Assembly (NCBI GenBank): GCA_900553595.1
Contig: USEC01000016.1
Span: 1 to 44,589, forward strand
Origin: an uncultured Prevotella sp.
GTDB lineage: Bacteria > Bacteroidota > Bacteroidia > Bacteroidales > Bacteroidaceae
Reading direction: 5' to 3'
DNA length: 44,589 nt
How positions within the stretch are numbered: the stretch's first letter is position 1; each line of letters starts with the position of its first letter. Under the pieces are notes generated by a model. The model saw only the letters and a program-made list of their open reading frames with translations. It searched no databases and had not been told where the DNA came from. A program made the translations under genes and the position numbers. Below are positions 8,916-16,554 of the stretch, in pieces.

Positions 8916-9926
8916 ATGATAGTACATGTTGCCAACCCGATTTACGACTCCGTGTTCAAGTACATAATGGAGGACGAGCGCATAGCAAAGACCATATTGT
9001 CGGCCCTATTGAAGAAAGAAGTGGTTCATGTGACTATTCGTCCGCATGAATACAGCAACACTACGCGCGACACACTGTCGATGTTCCGCATTGATTTCGC
9101 GGCTACGGTTCGCGAGCGCGAAGGCAATGAAACGAAGGACCGCATTGTTCTGATAGAGCTGCAGAAGACTTGGCTCAACACTGAGACATTGCGTTTCAGA
9201 CAGTATCTTGGCGCGCAATACAACAACAAGAGCAACATACGCGAGGCTGACGAGAAGGGTTTTGCCTATCCGATGGTGGCTGTCTATCTCCTTGGACATA
9301 AGGTGGGCAACATCAAAGAGCCGATAGTGTATGTCAATCATGATGTCTTCGATTACAATGGAAATGTTGTGGAGGCAGGAAATACAGAGCCGTTTGTGGA
9401 GAGTCTCACGCATAACAGCATCATTGTGCAGATACCGCTACTGCAGGGTAATGTGAACAACCGTCTGGAGAAGGTGCTCAGCGTGTTCGACCAGACCAAT
9501 GTGGAGGGCGACACGCAGCAGGTGTTGAAGATAGACGAGGACAAGTATGCCGACGACAACGACATGCTTTATGTGCTGCACAAGCTTACTGCGGCTGCGG
9601 CGAACTCCGAAATGCGGCAGGATATGAATGTTGAGGATGAATATTACAAGGCAATAGAGGACCGGGACACTGCGATTATGCAGCGGAATAAGATGCTTGA
9701 ACAGATGGATAAGCAGCTTTCCCAGCAGAGTGAACAGTTGTTTCAGCAGAGTGAGCAGTTGTCTCAGCAGAGTGAACAGTTGTCCCAGCAGAGTGAGCAG
9801 TTGTCTCAGCAGAACAAGCAATTGAGGAATATGGCAAAGGCTTTGTCTGCAAACGGATTGACGGAAGAGCAGATTTCCAAGATGACAGGCATGAGTCTTG
9901 CAAGCGTCACAGAACTTCTGAAGTGA
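8916..9926 (+). CDS. Rpn / PD-(D/E)XK nuclease family transposase-like protein
   Basis: This 336-residue protein belongs to the Rpn/transposase_31-like PD-(D/E)XK group, common and multi-copy in Bacteroidales genomes. The N-terminus ANPIYDSVFKYIMED is typical. The catalytic core is seen as FRID (D60), then IELQK (E81, Q83), the usual D...ExQ arrangement of a metal-dependent nuclease. The family's E. coli members are DNases that promote RecA-independent recombination. From about residue 269 there are five heptads SQQSEQL (a predicted coiled coil), then a short helix-turn-helix-like end LTEEQISKMTGMSLASVTELL. It has its own promoter, is followed by a 112-bp element, and stands alone between minus-strand units. 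The role in this cell is unknown. Confidence 0.8.
   Translation: MIVHVANPIYDSVFKYIMEDERIAKTILSALLKKEVVHVTIRPHEYSNTTRDTLSMFRIDFAATVREREGNETKDRIVLIELQKTWLNTETLRFRQYLGAQYNNKSNIREADEKGFAYPMVAVYLLGHKVGNIKEPIVYVNHDVFDYNGNVVEAGNTEPFVESLTHNSIIVQIPLLQGNVNNRLEKVLSVFDQTNVEGDTQQVLKIDEDKYADDNDMLYVLHKLTAAAANSEMRQDMNVEDEYYKAIEDRDTAIMQRNKMLEQMDKQLSQQSEQLFQQSEQLSQQSEQLSQQSEQLSQQNKQLRNMAKALSANGLTEEQISKMTGMSLASVTELLK
9720..9824 (+). repeat. Five tandem 21-bp repeats inside the Rpn-like gene
   Basis: The units start at 9720, 9741, 9762, 9783 and 9804, each about TCTCAGCAGAGTGAGCAGTTG, and encode SQQSEQL or FQQSEQL (the last SQQNKQL). The 21-bp length preserves the reading frame, so changes in copy number would lengthen or shorten the coiled coil by whole heptads. 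Confidence 0.93.
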
Positions 9927-10006
9927 CAGGAGAAGGGCGTGCCATAGCCGTGGAATGAATGAATTTGAATGACCGGCAGTGTGCTTCCCGGTCAAGTCGC
10001 ATTTCA

Positions 10007-10119
10007 TTCAATTTCAAAGACAATTACAGTAGGTTTACAAACAAGGCTTCTTTGGAATGCAAAGAAGCCTTGTTTGCGTTGTAAAGAAGCCTTGTTTGGA
10101 GGGCAAAGAAGCCTTGTTT
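10007..10119 (+). repeat. 112-bp four-unit element, copy B
   Basis: The units start at 10039, 10061, 10083 and 10105 (exact 22-bp period): AAACAAGGCTTCTTT once, then AAAGAAGCCTTGTTT three times, with spacers GGAATGC, GCGTTGT and GGAGGGC. The leader (TTCAATTTCAA) is less perfect and one base further out than in other copies. The segment from ACAATTACAGTAGG through unit 1 is almost identical to copy A. Confidence 0.93.
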
Positions 10120-10190
10120 TTAATGCAGGTGTTATATTTCTGGTTTTCAGGCTGTTATGGATACGGATTGATGGCGGTGACATGGAAAGT

Positions 10191-10226
10191 AAAAGGGGCT
10201 TGCCTTTGAGTCAGGCAAGCCCCTTT
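10191..10226 (-). terminator. Rho-independent terminator of the xth unit
   Basis: A perfect 11-bp GC-rich stem (10195-10205 with 10213-10223) has a 7-base loop. On the minus strand it is followed by TTTT, so it fits the end of xth transcription; on + only TTT follows. Confidence 0.85.
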
Positions 10227-10233
10227 ATGGTTG

Positions 10234-10983
10234 TCATTCTATTGTCAGTTCCACCGGACAGTGGTCGCTTCCGAACACCTCGGTGTGTATCGTTGCGCCG
10301 CTGACACGGCCCATCATCCGCTCGGACACTATGAAGTAGTCAATGCGCCAGCCTGCGTTCTTCTCGCGGGCATGGAAGCGGTAGGACCACCACGAGTAGG
10401 TCACGTCGTCGGGATGCAGCGTGCGGAACGTGTCGGCAAAGCCGTTTGCGAGCATTGTTGTCATGCGTTCGCGCTCCTCGTCGGTGAATCCGGCGTTGCG
10501 GCTGTTGGTCTTCGGGTTCTTGAGGTCTATCTCCTGGTGCGCCACATTGAGGTCGCCGCAGAGAATCACGGGCTTCTTTTCATCGAGTTTCTTGATGTAG
10601 TCGAGGAAGTCAGCCTCCCATTTCATGCGGTAGTCGAGGCGTCGCAAGCCGTCCTGCGAGTTTGGCGTGTAGCAGGTCACGAGGTAGAAGTCGTCCATTT
10701 CGAGCGTGATGACGCGCCCTTCGTGGTCGTGTTCGTCTATACCTATGCCGTAGGTCACTGCCAACGGTGTGTGGCGTGTGTATATGGCTGTGCCTGAATA
10801 GCCTTTTTTCTCGGCGTAGTTCCAGTAGGATGTGTAGCCAGGGAACTGCAGGTCGAGCTGTCCTGCCTGCATTTTCGTCTCCTGAAGGCAGAAGAAGTCG
10901 GCGTCGAGCTGTCGGAAACTATCCTCGAACCCTTTGCCGGTGCAGGCTCTGAGGCCATTGACATTCCATGAGATGAACTTCAT
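10234..10983 (-). CDS. xth: Exodeoxyribonuclease III (AP endonuclease)
   Basis: The 249-residue protein shows the full set of ExoIII/EEP motifs: MKFISWNVNGLR at the start (N7), LQETKM (E35), GDLNVAH, the NAGFTDEER stretch specific to ExoIII, GWRIDYFIVS, and SDHCPVEL at the end with the catalytic Asp-His pair. It cuts DNA 5' of abasic sites and removes nucleotides from 3' ends during base excision repair. The length is normal for the family. It lies 25 bp after a lipoprotein gene on the same strand and probably shares its transcript, which ends at the terminator at 10191-10226. Confidence 0.95.
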   Translation of the reverse strand: MKFISWNVNGLRACTGKGFEDSFRQLDADFFCLQETKMQAGQLDLQFPGYTSYWNYAEKKGYSGTAIYTRHTPLAVTYGIGIDEHDHEGRVITLEMDDFYLVTCYTPNSQDGLRRLDYRMKWEADFLDYIKKLDEKKPVILCGDLNVAHQEIDLKNPKTNSRNAGFTDEERERMTTMLANGFADTFRTLHPDDVTYSWWSYRFHAREKNAGWRIDYFIVSERMMGRVSGATIHTEVFGSDHCPVELTIE

Positions 10984-11008
10984 AAGCTTGTGTTTTTGGA
11001 AGCGGTTG

Positions 11009-11683
11009 TTATCGTGCTTCGCAGGTGATGTAAATCTCTCTTATGTAGGGAGCTGTGGTGACGGTGTTCTCGCTATTTATTTCCGGTTTGTCGAAGCAGA
11101 TGGCGTAGAGTCCCATCTGGTATTCGAATGTGCGCTTTGTGGGTGTCCAGATGCCGGCGAAGGAGTTGGGGTAGAACACGAAGTAGGCCTTCTTTGGCTT
11201 GCCTTCATAGTTGAATGTGGTCTCGGCGTACATGGGGTTCACATAGAACTGTATGTACTGCGATGTCACGGCCTGCTTGTTCGGGATGAAGAAGAACGAC
11301 TTCAGTGTCACGTCGGGCATGCTTCTCATCTGGCTGTGAAGCTCTCTGAGGTACTTGCCCTTGTTGGTGATGTCGGTGCTCGGCACGGTGATTGCTGAGT
11401 CGAGCTTGCTCACCGGGAAGCGGTAGAGCGTTACGGTGGAGTCGTTTCTTGCCGTCCAGTAGGTGTCGGTGGAGTCGTATTTGGCGGGTTCTATGCCGAT
11501 GCCGTTGTATTTTGCATAGTAGAAGCGCACTCTGCCGCCGTATTCTCCGGCCATCTCGTTCATGTACTTCTTGTAGGTCTGTTCGTCGATTGAATAGTCT
11601 TCCGATTCAACACACGAGTTGAACGAGACTGCTGCCACGATGCAGCACAATGCGATTGCGAAGATTTTTCCGATTTTTTTCAT
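11009..11683 (-). CDS. Putative lipoprotein, Bacteroidales family of unknown function
   Basis: I chose the ATG at 11683 because it begins a standard lipoprotein signal (MKKIGKIFAIALCC... ending FNSC, Cys24); the open frame extends 15 codons further without a signal-like sequence. The mature part (about 200 residues) is rich in aromatic residues and beta-strand-like segments (GRVRFYYAKYNGIG, YVNPMYAETTFNYEG, MGLYAICFDKP). It somewhat recalls DUF4840-type Bacteroides lipoproteins, but I cannot confirm the family. It lies between folE and xth on the same strand. The gap to folE contains the inverted repeat TTCTGCAA/TTGCAGAA (11721-11728 and 11743-11750). Confidence 0.65.
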   Translation of the reverse strand: MKKIGKIFAIALCCIVAAVSFNSCVESEDYSIDEQTYKKYMNEMAGEYGGRVRFYYAKYNGIGIEPAKYDSTDTYWTARNDSTVTLYRFPVSKLDSAITVPSTDITNKGKYLRELHSQMRSMPDVTLKSFFFIPNKQAVTSQYIQFYVNPMYAETTFNYEGKPKKAYFVFYPNSFAGIWTPTKRTFEYQMGLYAICFDKPEINSENTVTTAPYIREIYITCEAR

Positions 11684-11775
11684 TGTCTTTTTCACTTTGA
11701 TTTTATTTGTTTTATATGAGTTCTGCAATTTAAATGCGTGTCTTGCAGAATCATTGTATGCGGAAATCGTTTTTT

Positions 11776-12366
11776 TTAGAATTTTCTTGAGTCGGAATGT
11801 ATGAGGTTCATGAACTCCTCTCGGGTCTTGGCCTGGTTGAACGCACCTGAGAAGTCGCTCGTGGTGGTGATGGAGTTCTGCTTCTCAACGCCCCGCATCT
11901 GCATGCACATGTGCTTTGCTTCCACCACTACCATCACTCCGAGTGGATGCAGCGTCTCCTCGATGCAGTCCTTTATCTGCTGCGTCAGACGCTCCTGCAC
12001 TTGCAGACGGTGTGCGAAGATGTCCACTACGCGGGCTATCTTGCTAAGTCCCGTGATGTAGCCGTTGGGTATGTATGCCACATGCGCCTTGCCGTAGAAT
12101 GGCAGTATGTGGTGCTCGCACATCGAGAAGAAGTCGATGTCCTTCACTATCACCATCTGGTTGTAGTCCTCTTTGAACAGCGCGTCGGTGAGGACTTTAT
12201 GCGGATCCTGCGTGTATCCGCGTGTAAGCACCTGCATTGCCTTTGCCACGCGCATCGGAGTCTTCTGCAGTCCCTCCCGTTCGGGGTCTTCGCCGAGCAG
12301 TGAGAGGATGCCTTTGTAGTGTGCCGCGAGTTCGTCGAGGCCTTCGCGGTATTCTGGAGTTGTCAT
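11776..12366 (-). CDS. folE: GTP cyclohydrolase I
   Basis: The 196-residue protein has all signatures of FolE: the zinc and catalytic motif SMCEHHILPFYGKAHVAYIP, GLSKIARVVDIFAHRLQVQERLT, and MCMQMRGVEK carrying the second zinc Cys. It converts GTP to dihydroneopterin triphosphate plus formate, the first step of tetrahydrofolate synthesis. It acts in the cytoplasm as a toroidal decamer in the known cases. The start MTTPEYREGLDELAAHYKG is the first ATG in frame, 80 bp after the SPOR gene, with which it is probably co-transcribed. Confidence 0.95.
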   Translation of the reverse strand: MTTPEYREGLDELAAHYKGILSLLGEDPEREGLQKTPMRVAKAMQVLTRGYTQDPHKVLTDALFKEDYNQMVIVKDIDFFSMCEHHILPFYGKAHVAYIPNGYITGLSKIARVVDIFAHRLQVQERLTQQIKDCIEETLHPLGVMVVVEAKHMCMQMRGVEKQNSITTTSDFSGAFNQAKTREEFMNLIHSDSRKF

Positions 12367-12445
12367 AAATGTTGGATGTTGGGTTTTGAATATAGGGTTG
12401 TTCCGGCTGCGGCTCGATGCCGCATGCCGTCAGGATGGCGCCGTG

Positions 12446-13123
12446 TCAGTATGCCACGGTAATCTTTCCGCTCACGATGCATGCCTGCTTGTAGCCAAGC
12501 TTCTGCACTTGTGAGAGCACGGAGTGGGCTTCCTGGTAGGTGCGGAAGTTGCCCATCCGGCATATCCAGCGCGGCGAATAGAAGTGTACATATACGGGGA
12601 TGTCGGGGAAGACTGCCTTCAGCTGGTTGCCGATGTTCTGTGCTTTCACTTTGTTTTCGCGCGAGTTGCCTCCGGCGAACACCTGCACCCGGTAGCCGTT
12701 CACCTTGTAGCTGTTGCGCATTATCTTCTTGCGTGTGTCAGCGGTGGTGGTTTCTATGTCGTTATCGTCCTTTTCGGTCGATGGATTTTCGTGCTTGTGT
12801 GTGTCGGTCTTGGCTTTGTTTTCCGCCTCGGTCCTGGGGTGTTGTGGCAGTGTGGGTGTTGTGTTGTGCGGCCGGTCGGCATGCGTCTGTGTGCCTTGGT
12901 GGCCTTGGTTATGCTGTGTGGCAGGTGTTTTCGGCTGCTGTTTCGCCGCTGGCGCCTTTGCGCTTACGTCTGCCTCATTCACCAGTTTGTCTATCTCTTT
13001 GCTCTGTGTGACGGTCACTGTGGCCTGTCCCTGCTTCTCTTGCAGGTGTTCTGTGAATGTCTGTGCCCATGCGGCGGCATTCATGCAGAGAGCGGTGATG
13101 AACAGGATGATGATGCGTTTCAT
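12446..13123 (-). CDS. SPOR-domain secreted protein
   Basis: The start at 13123 gives a 225-residue protein with a Sec signal peptide (MKRIIILFITALCMNAAAWA, cleavage before QTFTEHL). After a short N-terminal segment comes a low-complexity linker of about 80 residues rich in Thr, Gln, His, Pro and Lys. The last 80 residues are a SPOR domain (YRVQVFAGGNSRENKVKAQN, then FYSPRWICRMGNFRTYQEA). SPOR domains bind denuded peptidoglycan glycan strands, so an envelope or cell-wall role is likely. The upstream frame in the track adds 24 codons without signal-like character. A terminator separates it from tpiA; folE follows. Confidence 0.85.
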   Translation of the reverse strand: MKRIIILFITALCMNAAAWAQTFTEHLQEKQGQATVTVTQSKEIDKLVNEADVSAKAPAAKQQPKTPATQHNQGHQGTQTHADRPHNTTPTLPQHPRTEAENKAKTDTHKHENPSTEKDDNDIETTTADTRKKIMRNSYKVNGYRVQVFAGGNSRENKVKAQNIGNQLKAVFPDIPVYVHFYSPRWICRMGNFRTYQEAHSVLSQVQKLGYKQACIVSGKITVAY

Positions 13124-13177
13124 TTTTTTTTCTGCTGGTTTGCCTTGTCGTTTGTCCCGACAGGGGTTGTAGATAAA

Positions 13178-13223
13178 AAGGGAGTGAGCCTCCAAGTTGT
13201 CTGTGACACACTTGGAAGCTCAC
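13178..13223 (-). terminator. Rho-independent terminator after tpiA
   Basis: A 14-bp stem with one G-T pair (13184-13197 with 13210-13223) has a 12-base loop and is followed on the minus strand by TCCCTTTTTATC. It lies 18 bp after the tpiA stop and separates the tpiA unit from the SPOR-folE unit. Confidence 0.85.
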
Positions 13224-13240
13224 GTTGTTGTCGTTACCTG

Positions 13241-14002
13241 TTATTTCTTCCAAGCGTCGATGATGCCCTTGAAGTCAGCGCATTTCAGTGAAGCGCCGCC
13301 GATGAGGCCTCCGTCGATGTTGGGTTTTGAGAAGAGTTCAGGTGCGTTGCTTGCCTTGCAGCTGCCTCCGTAGAGGATTGATGTGTCTTCGGCTGCTTCC
13401 TGTCCGTACTTCTCTGCTACGATTGAGCGTATGTATGCGAGCATTTCCTCTGCCTGGTCGGATGTTGCGGTCTTGCCGGTTCCGATGGCCCAGATGGGTT
13501 CGTAGGCGATGATGATGTTCTTCCATGCCTCTGCATCGAGGTGGAATACGCTGCCTTCGAGTTCTGCCTTTACCACTTCGTTCTGCTTTTCAGCTTCGCG
13601 CTCTTCGAGTGTTTCGCCGCAGCAGAAGATTACCTTCAGGCCGTTCTTGAGTGCGAGGTCGGTCTTTTCCTTGAGAATTTCGGCTGTTTCTCCGTAGTAC
13701 TGGCGACGCTCTGAGTGTCCGAGGATGACATACTGTGCGCCGGTGCTCTTCACCATTTCGGCAGAAACCTCGCCGGTGTAGGCTCCCTTTTCCTTGTCGG
13801 CGCAGTTTTCTGCACCGAGGCCTACTACTGTTGAGTCGAGAACGCCTGCTACAGAAGCGAGGTGTATGAACGGAGTGCAGATCACTACGTCGCAGTTTGG
13901 CTTGTCAGCTACAAGTGCCTCGTTGATTTCTTTTGCGAGGGCTACACCGTCTTGCAGGTTCATGTTCATCTTCCAGTTACCTGCTACAATTTTCTTTCTC
14001 AT
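13241..14002 (-). CDS. tpiA: Triosephosphate isomerase
   Basis: From the ATG at 14002 this is a full-length 253-residue TpiA: AGNWKMN (N9, K11), GHSERR (catalytic H96), AYEPIWAIGTGK (catalytic E168), YGGSCK and DGGLIGGASL phosphate-loop motifs. It interconverts dihydroxyacetone phosphate and glyceraldehyde 3-phosphate in glycolysis. No stop codon separates it from the upstream membrane-protein frame, so it can be made either from its own start or as the C-terminal part of a 690-residue fusion. A terminator follows directly. Confidence 0.93.
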   Translation of the reverse strand: MRKKIVAGNWKMNMNLQDGVALAKEINEALVADKPNCDVVICTPFIHLASVAGVLDSTVVGLGAENCADKEKGAYTGEVSAEMVKSTGAQYVILGHSERRQYYGETAEILKEKTDLALKNGLKVIFCCGETLEEREAEKQNEVVKAELEGSVFHLDAEAWKNIIIAYEPIWAIGTGKTATSDQAEEMLAYIRSIVAEKYGQEAAEDTSILYGGSCKASNAPELFSKPNIDGGLIGGASLKCADFKGIIDAWKK

Positions 14003-15313
14003 TTTCTTTTTTGTTTTAAAGAGTTTGTATATTCTGTTTGTATTCTGTTTTCCTTTTATCCATTTGGTCCATGCCCAGAGGCGGTCGGCTATTGTGAGGA
14101 GTGTGAGTGGCAGGAGGAACCACAGGAATATGCGCAGCAGTTGTCTTGATGTGCTGTCTTGTGGCATTCTGCCTATATCGAGTCTGTCGGGGCTTGCTTT
14201 CATTTCCGATGTGTCAGGCAGGTTGTTGTGGCTCCATTTGTTTATCACTTTGCCGTCTTTTATGAGCACGAGTCCGGGGTTGCTTCGTATTATTGTCTTG
14301 AGCGTTGTCTCGTCGGCAGTGGCGAACGGGTATTCGGCTCCGGTGATGTCGCGCCATCGTTCCATCGCTTCCTGTGAGCTTGCGGTGAGGCAATAGAACG
14401 GTATGCCGTACTCGTGGGCGTATTCGTAGAGCTGGTCGATGTCTCCGAAGTTGCTGTCGTCGGCTTTCTCCAGTTGTGGTGCAACAAGCAGGAAGGTGTA
14501 ACCTTTGTCCTGAAGGATTTGGTCTGTTATGTCGTCTCCCGTCTCGTTGTCGGTGAGTGAGAAGTCGTGTATGGGCGGTTCGTATCCCGGTTTTGTCTGC
14601 ACTGTCTTCGTTTCCACGAATTCCCATGTGGAGTCAGGGTAGTTGTCGAGTGTGAACTCTTTCTCCGTACCATTCTTTTTCAGTATGAATGTGGTCTTGA
14701 ATTCGGGTTGTTCGGCGTCATCGGGTATTTCCATTCCTTTTCTTATGTCGGCTCCTATGTGGTAGGGACGGAAGTCGATGAATGGCAACAGGTACAGGCA
14801 CAGTGTGCTTGTGACGAGGATGTAGATGACGGTAAAGTTGAATACTATCCACTGGTTGCTTTTCGATATGAGCCGTCCCATGCTCAGCGGCCAGCGCAGC
14901 ATCACTATTGTGCATGCCAGCAGTATTATGTTCTTGAGCAGTGTCTGTCCGTTTGTGAGTGTCACTGCGTCGCCGAAGCATCCGCAGTCGCTCACGGGAT
15001 CGGCGATATAAATCCATACTGTGAGTGCCGTCATGAATGCCATGACGAGTGTCATGAGTCTTGTCACGATGCGGCGGCGTATGGCGAAGAGCACCATGAT
15101 GCCGAGTGTGAACTCGGTGGCTGCGAGGGCTACCGAGGCTGCGAGTGTGAGCCAGTCGGGGATGTAGCTGGCTATGTGCATTGCCGCGAGGTAGTCGTGC
15201 AGCTTGTATTGTGTGCCCAGGGGGTCGATGCCTTTGACATAGCCTGACACGATGAATGTGATTGCCGTGACGAGACGGCACAGGTTCACTGCTATGCCTT
15301 TGAGTCTGTTCAT
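13241..15313 (-). CDS. DoxX/MauE-like membrane protein in one uninterrupted frame with TpiA
   Basis: From the ATG at 15313 (ATGA overlap with the DUF1599 stop) the frame runs 690 codons without a stop. Residues 1-437 form the DoxX/MauE-like protein: about four N-terminal membrane helices with VSDCGCFGDA (a CxC motif) between them, then a further helix (WIVFNFTVIYILVTSTLCL). Next is a soluble domain with thioredoxin-like character (about 185-380; YTFLLVAPQLEKAD, PGLVLIKDGKVINKW), and a final helix (LLRIFLWFLLPLTLLTIADR). The linker TNRIYKLFKTKKK leads straight into TpiA (residues 438-690). In relatives I expect two separate genes in this order. Whether a fusion protein is made is open: TpiA has its own ATG. 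Confidence 0.75.
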   Translation of the reverse strand: MNRLKGIAVNLCRLVTAITFIVSGYVKGIDPLGTQYKLHDYLAAMHIASYIPDWLTLAASVALAATEFTLGIMVLFAIRRRIVTRLMTLVMAFMTALTVWIYIADPVSDCGCFGDAVTLTNGQTLLKNIILLACTIVMLRWPLSMGRLISKSNQWIVFNFTVIYILVTSTLCLYLLPFIDFRPYHIGADIRKGMEIPDDAEQPEFKTTFILKKNGTEKEFTLDNYPDSTWEFVETKTVQTKPGYEPPIHDFSLTDNETGDDITDQILQDKGYTFLLVAPQLEKADDSNFGDIDQLYEYAHEYGIPFYCLTASSQEAMERWRDITGAEYPFATADETTLKTIIRSNPGLVLIKDGKVINKWSHNNLPDTSEMKASPDRLDIGRMPQDSTSRQLLRIFLWFLLPLTLLTIADRLWAWTKWIKGKQNTNRIYKLFKTKKKMRKKIVAGNWKMNMNLQDGVALAKEINEALVADKPNCDVVICTPFIHLASVAGVLDSTVVGLGAENCADKEKGAYTGEVSAEMVKSTGAQYVILGHSERRQYYGETAEILKEKTDLALKNGLKVIFCCGETLEEREAEKQNEVVKAELEGSVFHLDAEAWKNIIIAYEPIWAIGTGKTATSDQAEEMLAYIRSIVAEKYGQEAAEDTSILYGGSCKASNAPELFSKPNIDGGLIGGASLKCADFKGIIDAWKK

Positions 15314-15867
15314 GCCTGCTGCTGTTGCTCCGTCAGCTTTATCACGCCGAAGACGGCATAGTTGATTATGTCCATGTAGTTGGCGTCGATTCCTTCCGAC
15401 ACGAGTGTGGCTCCGTTGAGGTCTTCTATCTCCTTTATGCGTTGCAGTTTGGTGAGTATGAAGTCGGTGTAGCTGCTTATCCGCATGCTGCGCCATGCCT
15501 CGTCGTAGTCGTGGTTCTTGCGTGTCATGAGCTCGAGGGCTTGCTGTGCGTGGGTGTCGTAGAGCTTCATTGCCTCGTCGGGGGTGATGTCTATGCTGTC
15601 GACGTAGCCTTTTTCGAGCTGTATGAGACCTATGATGCCGTAGTTTATCAGTGCGACAAATTCGGGGCGTATGCCTTCATCTACGAGTGCTTCGCCCTTT
15701 GTCTCTATGGAGCGTATGCGCTTCGCCTTGATGAAAAGCTGGTCGGTGAGCGACGACGGACGCAGTATGCGCCACGAGGCTCCGTAGTCGTGCAGCTTCT
15801 TCATGAAGAGGTTGCGGCACTCGCTCATTGTGCTTTTAAACTGTTCTTCTGTTTTTGTCGTGTCCAT
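15310..15867 (-). CDS. DUF1599 domain protein
   Basis: The ATG at 15867 is preferred, giving 185 residues; a TTG start four codons earlier would lie inside the promoter-like sequence. The protein consists of two similar halves, the DUF1599 pattern: FMKKLHDYGASWRILRPSSLTDQLFIKAKRIRSIE (about 20-52) and LMTRKNHDYDEAWRSMRISSYTDFILTKLQRIKEIE (about 113-148). The repeated KxxDYxxxWR motif resembles the MazG/dUTPase-like all-alpha metal-binding families, but the substrate is unknown. Its stop overlaps the next ATG by four bases, so it is translationally coupled to the DoxX-TpiA frame. Confidence 0.85.
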   Translation of the reverse strand: MDTTKTEEQFKSTMSECRNLFMKKLHDYGASWRILRPSSLTDQLFIKAKRIRSIETKGEALVDEGIRPEFVALINYGIIGLIQLEKGYVDSIDITPDEAMKLYDTHAQQALELMTRKNHDYDEAWRSMRISSYTDFILTKLQRIKEIEDLNGATLVSEGIDANYMDIINYAVFGVIKLTEQQQQA

Positions 15868-15875
15868 AATTCGGT

Positions 15876-15884
15876 GCAAAAATA
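15876..15884 (-). promoter_or_regulatory. -7 promoter element directly before the DUF1599 gene
   Basis: TATTTTTGC on the minus strand matches TAnnTTTGC and ends only eight bases before the ATG at 15867. Transcription would then start within a few bases of the start codon, giving a very short or no leader. The rest of the gap (to 16112) is filled mainly by repeat copy C. Confidence 0.5.
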
Positions 15885-15996
15885 CTAAAATCTTGCGAAA
15901 TGAGCAATAATATGTCGGAGTTTCTGACTTGGTGAATGTTAAGATGTTAAAGGACTTGGAGTGGTTGTGGCGCAGGTTGTGGTTTGGTGGTTTTGA

Positions 15997-16108
15997 AAAG
16001 AAGCCTTGTTTGCATCACAAACAAGGCTTCTTTGGCTCGCAAACAAGGCTTCTTTGCAGTGTAAACAAGGCTTGTTTTTAGGGTGTTGTAAATATGATTG
16101 AAAATCAA
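15997..16108 (-). repeat. 112-bp four-unit element, copy C
   Basis: On + the units start at 15997, 16019, 16041 and 16063 (exact 22-bp period): AAAGAAGCCTTGTTT, AAACAAGGCTTCTTT twice, then the fully palindrome-like AAACAAGGCTTGTTT. Spacers are GCATCAC, GGCTCGC and GCAGTGT. The leader TTGATTTTCAA lies at 16108-16098 on the minus strand, so the element points leftward. It begins four bases after the stop of the minus-strand lipoprotein gene. Confidence 0.93.
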
Positions 16109-16112
16109 TGCA

Positions 16113-16538
16113 TTACGGTTTTGCTTCCGGCTTCTGCGCCTGCTTCTGCCGGGCATGGATCATCCTCACCACGCCGCACATGGCTTCGTAGCGTGCACGG
16201 AGCGAGTCGCAGCGCACACGCAGCATGTTCTTCTTGTAGAGGTCGGTATCGTTTTCCAGCTGTGTGGTGGCTTCCTGCAGCAGTCCGTCGGTCTTTGCCA
16301 CATCGTCCTGCGCCATTTTCAGCGACGCGTCCTGCCATATTGTGAGTGCTTTCCGGCGTGCCTCCACAGCCTTGGGGAAGCGTTCGCGCAGCACTGTGAT
16401 GGAGTCGAGCGTGGCTTTGTACTCGCCTTTTTCGTAGAGCGAGCTGATTTCGGCGAGCAGCGGTGCCGCCTTTTCGTCTTCTGTCGGGGCGCAACTTGCC
16501 GCGAGCAGGGCAAGTGCAAAAATTGCTGTATATTTCAT
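16113..16538 (-). CDS. Small coiled-coil lipoprotein
   Basis: The ATG at 16538 begins a clear lipoprotein signal, MKYTAIFALALLAASC (Cys16); the upstream in-frame extension crosses the promoter motif. The 141-residue product is almost entirely helical and charged after the signal (LLAEISSLYEKGEYKATLDSI, then LRERFPKAVEARRKALTIW), with a short Gln/Lys/Pro tail. The pattern recalls a short helical-hairpin or TPR-like Bacteroidales lipoprotein. I do not recognise a named family. It is flanked by its own promoter and by repeat copy C, so it appears to be a single-gene unit. Confidence 0.65.
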   Translation of the reverse strand: MKYTAIFALALLAASCAPTEDEKAAPLLAEISSLYEKGEYKATLDSITVLRERFPKAVEARRKALTIWQDASLKMAQDDVAKTDGLLQEATTQLENDTDLYKKNMLRVRCDSLRARYEAMCGVVRMIHARQKQAQKPEAKP

Positions 16539-16545
16539 TGCGACG

Positions 16546-16554
16546 GCAAAAGTA
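16546..16554 (-). promoter_or_regulatory. -7 promoter element directly before the lipoprotein gene
   Basis: TACTTTTGC on the minus strand matches TAnnTTTGC and ends seven bases before the ATG at 16538, again predicting a near-leaderless transcript. Confidence 0.5.

Larger units (their letters stand above)
9927..10233. other. Gene-free convergent gap with repeat element and terminator
   Basis: This 307-bp gap between the Rpn-like gene (+) and xth (-) holds copy B of the 112-bp element and a strong hairpin terminator at 10195-10223. I see no credible gene. Confidence 0.7.

Noticed and set aside
8916..9926. Insertion sequence encoding an active transposase
   Set aside because: Rpn/PD-(D/E)XK proteins are labelled transposase-like, but there are no terminal inverted repeats or target duplications around the gene. 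It is a nuclease family without visible IS structure.
10195..10223. Attenuator or riboswitch before a + strand gene
   Set aside because: No + gene follows; it is a bidirectional-looking hairpin between convergent genes and fits a terminator for xth.
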